Positions 1 through 8,214 of a stretch of 64,000 nt of DNA are shown piece after piece. Origin of the DNA: Streptomyces sp. NBC_00234 (lineage in GTDB: Bacteria > Actinomycetota > Actinomycetes > Streptomycetales > Streptomycetaceae). Position 1 is the stretch's first letter, and every line of letters starts with the position of its first letter. Position numbers and translations under genes: made by a program. The DNA lies in contig NZ_CP108101.1 in the NCBI RefSeq assembly GCF_036195325.1, positions 2,914,001 to 2,978,000 on the forward strand. The letters are read 5' to 3'. The notes beneath the pieces are model-generated. The model did not search any database. It had not been told where the DNA came from and was given only the letters and a program-made list of their open reading frames with translations.

Positions 1-1726
1 CGTCGCCAACCGGCAGCTGATCCGCAAGGGTCTCGCCGAGTTCACCCACGAACGCCTGCTGGCCCCCGCCCCGCTCGGTGACGACCGCTACTCGGTACGC
101 AGCGACGACGCGGAGACCGAGTACCGCTTCGCCGCCCGCCGCTTCGCCCTCGACCACTGGCAGGTCGAAGCGGACTCCATCACCCGCCACCGGCACGGCG
201 CCGAACTCCCGCTGGACGCGCTGGAGTTCTTCATCGAGCTGCGCTCGACACTGGGGCTCTCGGAAGAGATCCTGCCGGTCTACCTGGAGGAGATCTCCTC
301 CACGCTGGCCGGAACCGCGTACAAACTGACCAAGGAACCGGCCACCTCCGCCGAGCTCGTCGCCGCGGGGTTCCAGGCGATCGAGACCGGGATGACCGAG
401 GGCCACCCGTGCTTCGTCGCCAACAACGGGCGCCTCGGCTTCGGCGTGGACGAGTACCGCGCGTACGCCCCCGAGACGGCGGCCGAGATCCGGCTGGTCT
501 GGCTGGCCGCCCGCCGCGACCGCGCCACGTTCACCGCGGGCGCCGGACTGGACTACGGGACGCTGATCGCCGGTGAACTGAGCGAGGAGACCCGCGGCCG
601 GTTCGCCGGGACGATGAGTGGTCTGGGTCTCGACCTCGACGACTACCTCCTCATCCCGGTGCACCCCTGGCAGTGGTGGAACAAGCTGTCCGTCACCTTC
701 GCCGGAGAGCTCGCCCAGCAGCACCTGGTCTGCCTGGGCGAGGGCGACGACGCCTATCTCGCGCAGCAGTCGATCCGTACGTTCTTCAACGCCGACCACC
801 CCGAAAAGCACTATGTGAAGACGGCTCTCTCCGTCCTCAACATGGGCTTCATGCGCGGGCTCTCGGCCGCGTACATGGAGGCGACGCCGGCGATCAACGA
901 CTGGCTCGCGGGGCTCGTCGAGCGCGACGAACTGCTGCGCCGGGCCCGGTTCTCGATCATCCGGGAGCGGGCGGCGATCGGCTACCACCACCGGTCCTAC
1001 GAGGCGGCGACCGCCAAGGGCTCCCCGTACCTGAAGATGCTCGCCGCGCTGTGGCGCGAGAGCCCCGTCCCGGACCTTGCGCCGGGCGAGCGGGTCGCCA
1101 CGATGGCCTCGCTGCTCCACACCGACCACGAGGGCAGCTCCGTCGCGGGTGTGCTCATCGCCGAGTCGGGCCTCACGCCCGCGCAGTGGCTGCGCGGCTA
1201 CCTGGACGCCTATCTCGTCCCGGTGCTGCACAGCTTCTACGCCTACGACCTGGTGTTCATGCCGCACGGCGAGAACGTCATCCTGGTCATCGAGGACGGG
1301 GCCGTACGCCGCACGATCTTCAAGGACATCGCCGAGGAGATCGCGGTCATGGACCCGGACGCGGTGCTGCCGCCCCAGGTCGAGCGCATCCGTGCCGAGG
1401 TCCCCGAGGACATGAAGCTGCTGTCGGTCCTCACCGACGTCTTCGACTGCTTCTTCCGCTTCCTGGGCGCGGGTCTGGCCACGGAGGGAATCCTCGACGA
1501 GGACACGTTCTGGCGGACGGTCGCGGAGTGCGTGACCGGCTACCAGGAGTCCGTGCCGTACCTCGCGGACAAGTTCAAGCAGTACGACATGTTCACGGAG
1601 GAGTTCTCGCTGTCCTGCCTGAACCGCCTCCAGCTGCGCAACAACAAGCAGATGGTCGACCTGACGGACCCGGCGGGCGCGCTGCAGCTGATCGGCACCC
1701 TGAAGAACCCGATCGCGGGCTTCTAG
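1..1726 (+). CDS. desD: Desferrioxamine synthetase DesD, 3' part (IucA/IucC family)
   Basis: The 5' end lies outside the window. The frame is open from position 2 and encodes 574 residues, probably nearly the whole protein, since the family is about 590 long. DesD is an NRPS-independent siderophore synthetase that uses ATP to join and cyclise N-hydroxy-N-succinylcadaverine units into desferrioxamine. IucA/IucC signatures are visible: EGHPCFVANNGRLGF, then IPVHPWQWW, then SIRTFFNADHPEKHYVK with NMGFMR, and MPHGENVILV near the end, followed by the FhuF-like C-terminal part. It should be the last gene of desABCD, which lies to the left. A strong hairpin follows the stop codon. In other Streptomyces the operon is iron-regulated through DmdR1, but that promoter is not in view. 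Confidence 0.9.
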   Translation, partial: VANRQLIRKGLAEFTHERLLAPAPLGDDRYSVRSDDAETEYRFAARRFALDHWQVEADSITRHRHGAELPLDALEFFIELRSTLGLSEEILPVYLEEISSTLAGTAYKLTKEPATSAELVAAGFQAIETGMTEGHPCFVANNGRLGFGVDEYRAYAPETAAEIRLVWLAARRDRATFTAGAGLDYGTLIAGELSEETRGRFAGTMSGLGLDLDDYLLIPVHPWQWWNKLSVTFAGELAQQHLVCLGEGDDAYLAQQSIRTFFNADHPEKHYVKTALSVLNMGFMRGLSAAYMEATPAINDWLAGLVERDELLRRARFSIIRERAAIGYHHRSYEAATAKGSPYLKMLAALWRESPVPDLAPGERVATMASLLHTDHEGSSVAGVLIAESGLTPAQWLRGYLDAYLVPVLHSFYAYDLVFMPHGENVILVIEDGAVRRTIFKDIAEEIAVMDPDAVLPPQVERIRAEVPEDMKLLSVLTDVFDCFFRFLGAGLATEGILDEDTFWRTVAECVTGYQESVPYLADKFKQYDMFTEEFSLSCLNRLQLRNNKQMVDLTDPAGALQLIGTLKNPIAGF

Positions 1727-1738
1727 GACACGACAACG

Positions 1739-1790
1739 GTCCCCGGTCGCCGGACGGGCTCGGTTCCGAGCCTGTCCGGCGACCGGGGAC
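1739..1790. terminator. Bidirectional hairpin terminator between desD and the hexosaminidase gene
   Basis: A perfect 17-bp stem (arms 1739-1755 and 1774-1790) encloses a second 7-bp stem (1757-1763 with 1766-1772). The result is an almost continuous 52-nt hairpin. It lies between two convergent genes and probably terminates both. There is no clear T-run, as is common in Streptomyces. Confidence 0.8.
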
Positions 1791-1800
1791 GACGGTCACC

Positions 1801-3414
1801 TCACTCCGCGCCCCAGGGAACCTGCGGCGACCGGTAGTAGTTGATGCCTAGCGCCGAGAACCGCGGCCCCTGCGCGGCGAGCCGGACCTTGTACGACTCC
1901 CAGTCGTGCGTGGCCGCGGGGGACCATCCCAGTTCCGCGACCCCCGGCAGCCGGGGGAACGCCATCTGCTCGATCTCCTCGCTGTTCGTCAGCGTCTCCG
2001 ACCAGAGCGGCGCCTCGACACCGAGGACGGAGTCCGCCGGAACGCCCGCGAGATACGTCGCCGGATCCCAGTCGTAGGAGCGCTGCACCTCGACGTAGCC
2101 GGCCCATGCCAGGCCCAGCCGGGTGTTCTGGTCGTACTTCATGTCGAGGTACGTGCGGTCCGCCGGGGACAGCACCAGCTTCGTGCCCTTCTTGGCGGCG
2201 TCCGCCACCTGCTGCCGCTCGGCGGCACCGGTCCGGTCGTAGCCCCAGTACTGCGCCACCGCGCCCGCCACCGGCTCCGCCCCGGTCAGCTGGTGCCAGC
2301 CGACCACGGTCTTGCCGTACTTCCCGACGATCGCCTGCGCCTTCTCCATGAACGCCACGTAGTCCTCGTGGCTGGTGGAGTGCGCCTCGTCGCCGCCGAT
2401 GTGGAGATATCTGCCGGGCGTGAGGGCGGCCAGCTCACGGATCACGTCGTCGACGAAGTCGTACGTCACGGCCTTCGGCGCACACAGCGAACTGAAGCCG
2501 ACACTCGTGCCCGTGTAGAGCGGCGGCGCGACCCCGTCGCAGTTCAGCTCGGCGTACGAGGCGAGGGCCGCGTTGGTGTGGCCGGGCATATCGATCTCGG
2601 GCACGACCTCCAGATAGCGCGAGGCCGCGTACTGGAGGATCTCCTTGTAGTCGCTCTTGGTGTAGTGGCCGCCGGGCCCGCCGCCGACCTCGGTGGAGCC
2701 GCCGTACTCGGCCAGCCGCGGCCAGGAGTCGATCGCGATGCGCCAGCCCTGGTCGTCGGAGAGATGCAGATGCAGCGTGTTGATCTTGTAGAGCGCGAGC
2801 TGGTCGATGTACCGCTTCACCTCGTCCACGGAGAAGAAGTGCCGCGAGACGTCGAGCATCGCGCTGCGGTACGCGTAGCGGGGGGAGTCCGTGAGCGTGC
2901 CACCCGCGACCTTCCAGGGCCCGTCCTGGACGCTGTCCTTCTCCACGTCGGCCGGGAGCAGCTGGCGCAGGGTCTGCACCCCGTGGAACAGACCGGCGGG
3001 ACCGCGCGCGGTGATCGTGACGGAACCGCCGGAGGACTGGAGCCGGTAGCCCTCGGCGCCCAGCGAGGGGTCGGTGGAGCCGAGCCGGAGGCGGATGCCG
3101 TCGCTGCCGTCCTGGGCGGTGACGGGCAACGCGTAGCCGGTGGAGGGGCGCAGGAGGTCCGCCAGGTACTCCCCGATCCGCCGGACCTCACCGGAGTCCT
3201 CGTCGACCCGGATACGGGTGCCTTCCGTGACGGCGTACGGGGAGCCGCCCGCCTTGACCCGGGCGGGGGCGGGCACGATCTGGCCGAGCGGCCTGGGCGG
3301 TTCCGCGGCGGCCGGGGCACTGCCGCCCGGGGCGGCTCCGACGCCGGCGATCCCGGCCGCCGCGACGAGCAGCAGCGAGCCGAACAGACGGGAGAACGTT
3401 CTGTGCTGTCTCAC
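1801..3414 (-). CDS. Secreted GH20 beta-N-acetylhexosaminidase
   Basis: This encodes 537 residues. It should remove terminal GlcNAc from chito-oligosaccharides outside the cell. The N-terminus is a signal peptide: basic residues, then a hydrophobic stretch ending near AAPGGSAPAAAE. The GH20 domain follows a small N-terminal alpha/beta domain and carries the catalytic pair in HIGGDEAH. Active-site motifs LHLHLSDDQGWR and EIDMPGHTNA are also present. I chose the GTG at 3414 because GAGGAAAGG lies about 8 nt upstream. An in-frame GTG at 3441 has no comparable site. A DasR box lies about 90 nt upstream, so the gene probably responds to GlcNAc. The homologue next to desD in S. coelicolor is SCO2786. 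Confidence 0.88.
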   Translation of the reverse strand: MRQHRTFSRLFGSLLLVAAAGIAGVGAAPGGSAPAAAEPPRPLGQIVPAPARVKAGGSPYAVTEGTRIRVDEDSGEVRRIGEYLADLLRPSTGYALPVTAQDGSDGIRLRLGSTDPSLGAEGYRLQSSGGSVTITARGPAGLFHGVQTLRQLLPADVEKDSVQDGPWKVAGGTLTDSPRYAYRSAMLDVSRHFFSVDEVKRYIDQLALYKINTLHLHLSDDQGWRIAIDSWPRLAEYGGSTEVGGGPGGHYTKSDYKEILQYAASRYLEVVPEIDMPGHTNAALASYAELNCDGVAPPLYTGTSVGFSSLCAPKAVTYDFVDDVIRELAALTPGRYLHIGGDEAHSTSHEDYVAFMEKAQAIVGKYGKTVVGWHQLTGAEPVAGAVAQYWGYDRTGAAERQQVADAAKKGTKLVLSPADRTYLDMKYDQNTRLGLAWAGYVEVQRSYDWDPATYLAGVPADSVLGVEAPLWSETLTNSEEIEQMAFPRLPGVAELGWSPAATHDWESYKVRLAAQGPRFSALGINYYRSPQVPWGAE

Positions 3415-3500
3415 AAGGGGGCCCTTTCCTCGGGTTCGCACCTGTGGTTCTCGAGCAACCGAACGGTCACCATCCGTACCGTGCGTATCACGGGTGGGTC

Positions 3501-3516
3501 AAGGGACTAGACCACT
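3501..3516. promoter_or_regulatory. DasR-responsive element (dre) upstream of the hexosaminidase
   Basis: The 16-mer AAGGGACTAGACCACT matches the dre consensus ACTGGTCTAGACCACT at 13 of 16 positions, including an intact right half. It lies 87-102 nt upstream of the hexosaminidase start. DasR is the GntR/HutC-family repressor of chitin and GlcNAc genes in Streptomyces. Confidence 0.7.
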
Positions 3517-3571
3517 TCGGTCGCATCCCGAGGCGACCCCAACCCGGACGGAGTCAGATTTCCGCGCCTCC

Positions 3572-3589
3572 CTGCCCGATATCGGGCAG
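3572..3589. promoter_or_regulatory. Perfect 18-bp palindrome in the divergent promoter region
   Basis: CTGCCCGATATCGGGCAG is perfectly self-complementary with no loop spacer, which suits a dimeric operator better than a terminator. It lies between the hexosaminidase start and the small conserved gene upstream of glmS. The regulator is not recognised. Confidence 0.45.
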
Positions 3590-3629
3590 ATTTCTTGCGG
3601 AATGCTCGCCCGACGCGCAATATCGACGA

Positions 3630-3905
3630 GTGCTCGAACGCCGCTCGTCACATGACGACCTCATCGACCACCTGGTGCGCAGCACCGCGCTCCAGCGCGG
3701 CGAAGCGGCCCGGGTGATCCTCGACGTGCTGGCGTACTTCGACGAGACGACGGATGACTTCGTCCGCCGCCGCCACCGCGAACTGCAGTCGGGCGGCCTG
3801 GTGAACGCGGAGATCTTCGAGCGGATCGCGGGCGAGCTGCCGCACCGCGCGGTCGCACCGCCGGAGCTCTCGCTCCGGCAGCTGCGCCGCATCGTCTACG
3901 GCTGA
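3630..3905 (+). CDS. Small conserved hypothetical protein upstream of glmS
   Basis: This encodes about 91 residues, soluble and mostly helical, rich in Arg and Glu. The recognisable core starts at DDLIDHLVRSTALQRGEA and ends RQLRRIVYG. No signal peptide, membrane segment or catalytic motif is visible. The start is uncertain. GTG 3630 is the first start close to the core, but it has a poor ribosome binding site, and GTG 3675 is a shorter alternative. The open frame extends back to 3444, but that part covers the promoter region and looks non-coding. It ends 38 nt before glmS and is probably co-transcribed with it. Function unknown. Confidence 0.6.
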   Translation: MLERRSSHDDLIDHLVRSTALQRGEAARVILDVLAYFDETTDDFVRRRHRELQSGGLVNAEIFERIAGELPHRAVAPPELSLRQLRRIVYG

Positions 3906-3943
3906 GCACTCACTTTGTACGTCGATGGAGGGGCAGAGACTCT

Positions 3944-5773
3944 ATGTGCGGAATCGTCGGTTATATCGGCAAGCGTGATGTGGCACCCCTGCTGCTGGAG
4001 GGTCTTCAGCGGCTGGAGTACCGGGGTTACGACTCGGCGGGCCTCGTGGTCACCAGCAAGGCGGCTGCGGGCAAGCCCGGCACCCTGAAGATGGTCAAGG
4101 CCAAGGGCCGGGTCCGCGAGCTGGAGGCCCGCGTCCCCAAGCGCTTCGCCGGCACCGCCGGCATCGCCCACACCCGCTGGGCCACCCACGGCGCGCCGAG
4201 CGACGAGAACGCCCACCCCCACATGGACGCCGACCACAAGGTCGCGGTCGTCCACAACGGCATCATCGACAACGCCACCGAGCTGCGTGCGAAGCTCACC
4301 GCCGACGGCATCGTCTTCCTCTCCGAGACCGACACCGAGGTGCTGGTCCACCTCATCGCGCGCTCCCAGGCCGAGACCCTGGAGGAGAAGGTCCGCCAGG
4401 CGCTGAAGGTGGTCGAGGGCACGTACGGCATCGCCGTCATGCACGCCGACTTCAACGACCGCATCGTCGTCGCCCGCAACGGCTCCCCCGTCGTGCTCGG
4501 CATCGGCGAGAAGGAGATGTTCGTCGCGTCCGACATCGCCGCGCTGGTCGCCCACACCCGCCAGGTCGTCACCCTCGACGACGGCGAGATGGCCACCCTC
4601 AAGGCCGACGACTTCCGTACGTACACCACGGAGGGCTCCACCACGACGGCGACGCCGACCACCGTGGAGTGGGAGGCCGCCTCGTACGACATGGGCGGCC
4701 ACGACACGTACATGCACAAGGAGATCTCCGAGCAGGCCGACGCCGTGGACCGCGTGCTGCGCGGACGCATCGACGACCGGTTCTCCACCGTGCACCTCGG
4801 CGGTCTGAACCTGGACGCCCGCGAGGCGCGCGGGGTCCGCCGGATCAAGATCCTCGGCTGCGGCACCTCGTACCACGCGGGCCAGATCGGCGCCCAGCTG
4901 ATCGAGGAGCTCGCCCGCATCCCCGCGGACGCCGAGCCCGCCTCCGAGTTCCGCTACCGCAACCCGGTCGTGGACCCCGACACCCTGTACGTCGCGGTCT
5001 CCCAGTCGGGCGAGACGTACGACGTGCTGGCCGCCGTCCAGGAGCTCAAGCGCAAGGGCGCACGCGTCCTGGGCATCGTCAACGTGGTCGGCTCCGCGAT
5101 CGCCCGGGAGGCCGACGGCGGTACGTACGTCCACGCCGGGCCCGAGGTCTGCGTCGTCTCGACCAAGTGCTTCACCAACACGGTCGTCTCCTTCGCCCTG
5201 CTCGCCCTGCACCTGGGCCGCATCCGGGACCTGTCGGTCGCCGACGGCAAGCGGATCATCGACGGCCTGCGCAAGCTGCCGGGCCAGATCAGCGAGATCC
5301 TCGCCAACGAGGACGAGATCAAGAAGCTGGCCGCCGAGTACGCGGACGCCAAGTCGATGATGTTCATCGGCCGCGTGCGCGGCTACCCCGTCGCCCGCGA
5401 GGCATCGCTGAAGCTCAAGGAGGTCTCGTACATCCACGCCGAGGCGTACCCGGCCTCCGAGCTGAAGCACGGTCCGCTCGCCCTCATCGAGCCCGCGATG
5501 CCGACCGTGGCGATCGTCCCGGACGACGAGCTGCTGGAGAAGAACCGCGCCGCGATGGAGGAGATCAAGGCCCGCAGCGGCCGCATCCTCGCCGTCGCCC
5601 ACCAGGTGCAGGAGAAGGCCGACCACACCATCGTCGTACCGAAGAACGAGAACGAGCTGGACCCGATCCTGATGGGCATCCCGCTCCAGCTCTTCGCGTA
5701 CCACACGGCACTGGCCATGGGCCGTGACATCGACAAGCCGCGCAACCTGGCGAAGTCCGTCACGGTCGAGTAG
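3944..5773 (+). CDS. glmS: Glutamine--fructose-6-phosphate aminotransferase (isomerising)
   Basis: This encodes 609 residues, the full family length. It makes glucosamine-6-phosphate from fructose-6-phosphate and glutamine, the first step towards UDP-GlcNAc for peptidoglycan. The N-terminus MCGIVGYIG supplies the Ntn-type glutaminase Cys2. The class-II amidotransferase domain covers about 1-220 (HTRWATHG, HNGIIDN). Two SIS domains follow (LGCGTSYHAG, SQSGETYD, YPASELKHGPLALIE). The C-terminus NLAKSVTVE is typical of GlmS. The site GGAGGGG lies upstream of the ATG. No glmS ribozyme is expected in actinobacteria and none was seen. The neighbouring hexosaminidase also feeds amino-sugar metabolism. 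Confidence 0.95.
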   Translation: MCGIVGYIGKRDVAPLLLEGLQRLEYRGYDSAGLVVTSKAAAGKPGTLKMVKAKGRVRELEARVPKRFAGTAGIAHTRWATHGAPSDENAHPHMDADHKVAVVHNGIIDNATELRAKLTADGIVFLSETDTEVLVHLIARSQAETLEEKVRQALKVVEGTYGIAVMHADFNDRIVVARNGSPVVLGIGEKEMFVASDIAALVAHTRQVVTLDDGEMATLKADDFRTYTTEGSTTTATPTTVEWEAASYDMGGHDTYMHKEISEQADAVDRVLRGRIDDRFSTVHLGGLNLDAREARGVRRIKILGCGTSYHAGQIGAQLIEELARIPADAEPASEFRYRNPVVDPDTLYVAVSQSGETYDVLAAVQELKRKGARVLGIVNVVGSAIAREADGGTYVHAGPEVCVVSTKCFTNTVVSFALLALHLGRIRDLSVADGKRIIDGLRKLPGQISEILANEDEIKKLAAEYADAKSMMFIGRVRGYPVAREASLKLKEVSYIHAEAYPASELKHGPLALIEPAMPTVAIVPDDELLEKNRAAMEEIKARSGRILAVAHQVQEKADHTIVVPKNENELDPILMGIPLQLFAYHTALAMGRDIDKPRNLAKSVTVE

Positions 5774-5800
5774 TCCGCCAGTCCGCCCGTACGGCACGAA

Positions 5801-5841
5801 GAGCGGCCCCGCACCACGCCACCGTGGGTGCGGGGCCGCTC
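5801..5841. terminator. Bidirectional terminator after glmS
   Basis: GAGCGGCCCCGCACC pairs with GGTGCGGGGCCGCTC, with a short loop and one bulged base. The hairpin lies between the convergent glmS and acetate-transporter-like genes. Confidence 0.8.
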
Positions 5842-5883
5842 CGTTCCGGCCGCCGCCGCCTCTGCGCCGGCCGGTCCGCTGCC

Positions 5884-6456
5884 TCAGCCGGCGGCCGTCA
5901 CGCCCCGGCCGGCAGCACGCCTGGGCACGGCGGTCGGCCAGTTGGCCAGCGCCGCCGTCGCCCCGTACCAGGCGGCGAGCCCGGCGACCGCGGCGACCCA
6001 GCCGCCTGCCTCGCCGAGGACGTCGCTGTCCGCCAACTGCCCGACACCCATGAGCAGAAGCCCCAGGAAGAGCAGTCCGTACATCCCCTGGGCGAGCGGA
6101 CCGCTGCCCGCCGCCCCGAGGGTGAGACTGAGCGCGAAGAGTGCCCAGAGGAGCAGGAAGAGCCCGGCCGCGTCACCGGAGGACGGCGTTCCCGCGCCGG
6201 TGCCCCAGGTGAACCAGAAGGCCCCCAGGCCGGCGAAAGCCGTACCGGCGAAGGCGTTGCCCGCCCGGAACTCCAGGAGTCCGGTGACGAACAGGGTGAT
6301 ACCGCCGACATAGAGCGCGAGCATGACGGCGTCGGCCGCGGTCACACCGTCGATGACTCCGGTGCTTCCGATTCCGAACGCCAACAGAGTGATTCCCAGG
6401 GCGAGTTGACCGAGGGTGGTGGTACTGGCGCTTCCCGCGGAGACGTCTTTGTCCAC
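5884..6456 (-). CDS. GPR1/FUN34/YaaH-family membrane protein (acetate uptake type)
   Basis: This encodes 190 residues with six hydrophobic segments and short polar turns, the layout of the acetate uptake transporter family (SatP/YaaH). It should sit in the cytoplasmic membrane. Family features visible are LGQLALGITLLAFGIGSTG at the start of TM1, EFRAGNAFAGTAFAGLGAFW in the middle, and a glycine-rich TM5-TM6. The classical NPAPLGL motif is not clearly present, so acetate as substrate is an inference. The start is GTG 6456, preceded by GAAGGGAG at a good distance. It appears monocistronic. Confidence 0.75.
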   Translation of the reverse strand: MDKDVSAGSASTTTLGQLALGITLLAFGIGSTGVIDGVTAADAVMLALYVGGITLFVTGLLEFRAGNAFAGTAFAGLGAFWFTWGTGAGTPSSGDAAGLFLLLWALFALSLTLGAAGSGPLAQGMYGLLFLGLLLMGVGQLADSDVLGEAGGWVAAVAGLAAWYGATAALANWPTAVPRRAAGRGVTAAG

Positions 6457-6593
6457 GGCGGGCTCCCTTCAGGTGTGGTGCTGTTTCCACGTACCGTCGG
6501 GATACCCTTCACAAGCGCACAATCCACCCCTACGCATCGGTAGATTTACCGCGTACCCAGGGTTTTTGACGCTTCGTCGGTGAACGGGCGGCG

Positions 6594-7115
6594 TCAGGGG
6601 ATGACGATGACCGGGCGCTGCGCCCGGCGCGCGAGGCGGCCCGCCACCGAACCGAAGATCCGGCCGACGATGCCGTGCGTGGAGCCGACGACGATGGCGT
6701 CCGCCGAGTACTCCCGGCCGACCTCCTCCAGCTCGTGGCAGATGTCCCCGCCGCGCTCGACGAGCACCCACGGCACTTCGGAGAGATAGTCCGCGCAGGC
6801 CAGCTCGAGACCGAGGACCTCGGTGCGGTGATCGGGCACGTCGACGAAGACCGGGGGCTCGCAGCCCGCCCAGACGGTGGTCGGCAGCCGGTTGGCGACA
6901 TGGACGATGATCAGGCCCGAACCGGACCTCGATGCCATGCCGATGGCGTACGCGAGGGCTCGCTCACTGGATGTGGAGCCGTCGAAACCGACCACGACCC
7001 CATGTCGGAAGGCGGGATCGCAGGAATGACGTGTTTCTTCTACCGTCTGCGGGTCCGACCGTGGGTCGGCAACCTGCTTGCGGTCTGCGGGTTCAGGGAT
7101 TTCGTGACCGGCCAT
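6594..7115 (-). CDS. Universal stress protein (UspA family)
   Basis: This encodes 173 residues forming one Usp domain. The first strand VVVGFDGSTSSERALAYA and the C-terminal VVGSTHGIVGRIFGSVAG...RPVIVIP are typical. The glycine-rich loop resembles the ATP-binding GxxGx(9)G(S/T) motif in degenerate form. About 35 extra N-terminal residues are polar and probably disordered. The ATG at 7115 has only a weak upstream site, so the start could lie slightly elsewhere. It is likely a cytoplasmic stress or stationary-phase protein. The partner is unknown. Confidence 0.8.
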   Translation of the reverse strand: MAGHEIPEPADRKQVADPRSDPQTVEETRHSCDPAFRHGVVVGFDGSTSSERALAYAIGMASRSGSGLIIVHVANRLPTTVWAGCEPPVFVDVPDHRTEVLGLELACADYLSEVPWVLVERGGDICHELEEVGREYSADAIVVGSTHGIVGRIFGSVAGRLARRAQRPVIVIP

Positions 7116-7490
7116 CGGTGTCTCGGCGAAGAGAGTCCTCGTGTGGAGGGAGCGGCTTCGGGCGGTACTTCCAGGTCGTAAAGGTGTGTCCGGGAATCAT
7201 CTTCCCAACCCCATACCCCCAAGGGTACGGCTCCACTCCTCCACAGCCCAGACCCCCGCAAAGCGCGTGCGACGTTGCAGGGAGCATGCCCGAGGCGGCA
7301 GCGTATGGCAATGCCGGTTGTGCCGTACACCGAGCCTCACCCGACCGGACGACACCATTCCTCTTACTTTCCCCCGCGCACGGGGGGTCGTCGGTGTGAC
7401 CCACAGGTACGAGCAGTGACCAGGCGTGGCGCCCGGGCGTTAGCCCGACCGTCACACTGAGCCACCGCAGCTTTCCAGGGAGCCGAAACC
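7116..7490. other. Non-coding divergent region between the Usp gene and a small membrane protein gene
   Basis: This is 375 nt with no convincing reading frame. It should contain the promoter of the Usp gene (leftwards) and that of the small membrane protein gene (rightwards). The stretch around 7180-7240 is less GC-rich and is the likelier promoter zone. No operator or RNA element was recognised. Confidence 0.5.
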
Positions 7491-7805
7491 GTGCCCGTAG
7501 CCGTGTCCGCACCGCCGACCGACCCGACCTCCGGCACGCCCCGCGCCGAGTCCGCCGGAGTCTCCGCGTCACCGGACGCCGTTCGCTGGGGACTGTTCTG
7601 GTGCCTGCTCCTCCCGGCCGCCTTCGCGGTCTACGGAACCCGGGCCGGCAGCGCCGCGTCCTTCGCCCTCGGGCTCGCCGCCGTCACCGCGGCCTGCCGG
7701 CTCCTGCTCCGCCGGTCCGCACCCGGAACGGCCCCGAGGACGGCCCCCGCACGCACCCGCACAGCCGCCCGACGTGTCGAAGGGGCGCGCCGGGGCAGGC
7801 GATGA
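7491..7805 (+). CDS. Small membrane protein of unknown function
   Basis: This encodes 104 residues. A polar N-terminal stretch of about 30 residues is followed by two hydrophobic segments (WGLFWCLLLPAAFAVYG and ASFALGLAAVTAACRLLLR). The C-terminus is rich in Arg, Ala and Pro and is probably cytoplasmic. The GTG at 7491 is preceded by GGGAG at a workable distance. No family is recognised. It lies upstream of the adpA control region, but nothing links it functionally. Confidence 0.55.
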   Translation: MPVAVSAPPTDPTSGTPRAESAGVSASPDAVRWGLFWCLLLPAAFAVYGTRAGSAASFALGLAAVTAACRLLLRRSAPGTAPRTAPARTRTAARRVEGARRGRR

Positions 7806-8214
7806 TCGAGGGGTGGTGCGCCCGGTGTGACCGGTTTCCGCGCACACAACCGCTGCTTTTCAGCCAACTTCACTCCCGTGCCCAACTCTTGGTGTTCTGC
7901 CCGACCAACCCACATGCCACCAGGCAGGAATAGACCGCGCGGTACGCTTTTACCCAACGTGGACGGGCCATGATCGCGCGACGCACTTCCCTGGGCGCCT
8001 CGCGAGTGGAACGCTTCGTGATCGACGGCTTCGCGCCAAGTGGCCTTGTCGACATAGTGCGGGTGGGAGAACGTGTCACTGCGGCACCACGGGACGCAGT
8101 AGATTCGATCATGGGACGAAGTCTGCGGACTCGTGCGAGACCGAGGGGAAACGTGCAGGAGCGACAGGCCCGTAAGGACCAGGGAGACGCGAACACCGAG
8201 GGGGGCTTAGCGTC
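7806..8214. other. Upstream region of adpA
   Basis: This is 409 nt without a convincing gene. AdpA genes in other Streptomyces have long regulatory regions with autoregulatory AdpA sites. The reverse complement of 7967-7976 (TGGCCCGTCC) fits the degenerate AdpA consensus TGGCSNGWWY at nine of ten positions, which is weak evidence. The strong ribosome binding site GAGGGGGG ends 9-10 nt before the ATG. A weakly biased open frame (7970-8218) crosses the region and ends on the adpA start. See findings. Confidence 0.5.

Noticed and set aside
3906..3943. glmS ribozyme
   Set aside because: There is only a 38-nt gap before the glmS start, too short for it, and actinobacteria are not known to carry it.
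3896..5797. Long open frame of 633 codons antisense to glmS
   Set aside because: It lies entirely opposite glmS, whose protein is full-length and conserved. Such antisense frames are common in high-GC DNA, and the translation is low-complexity.
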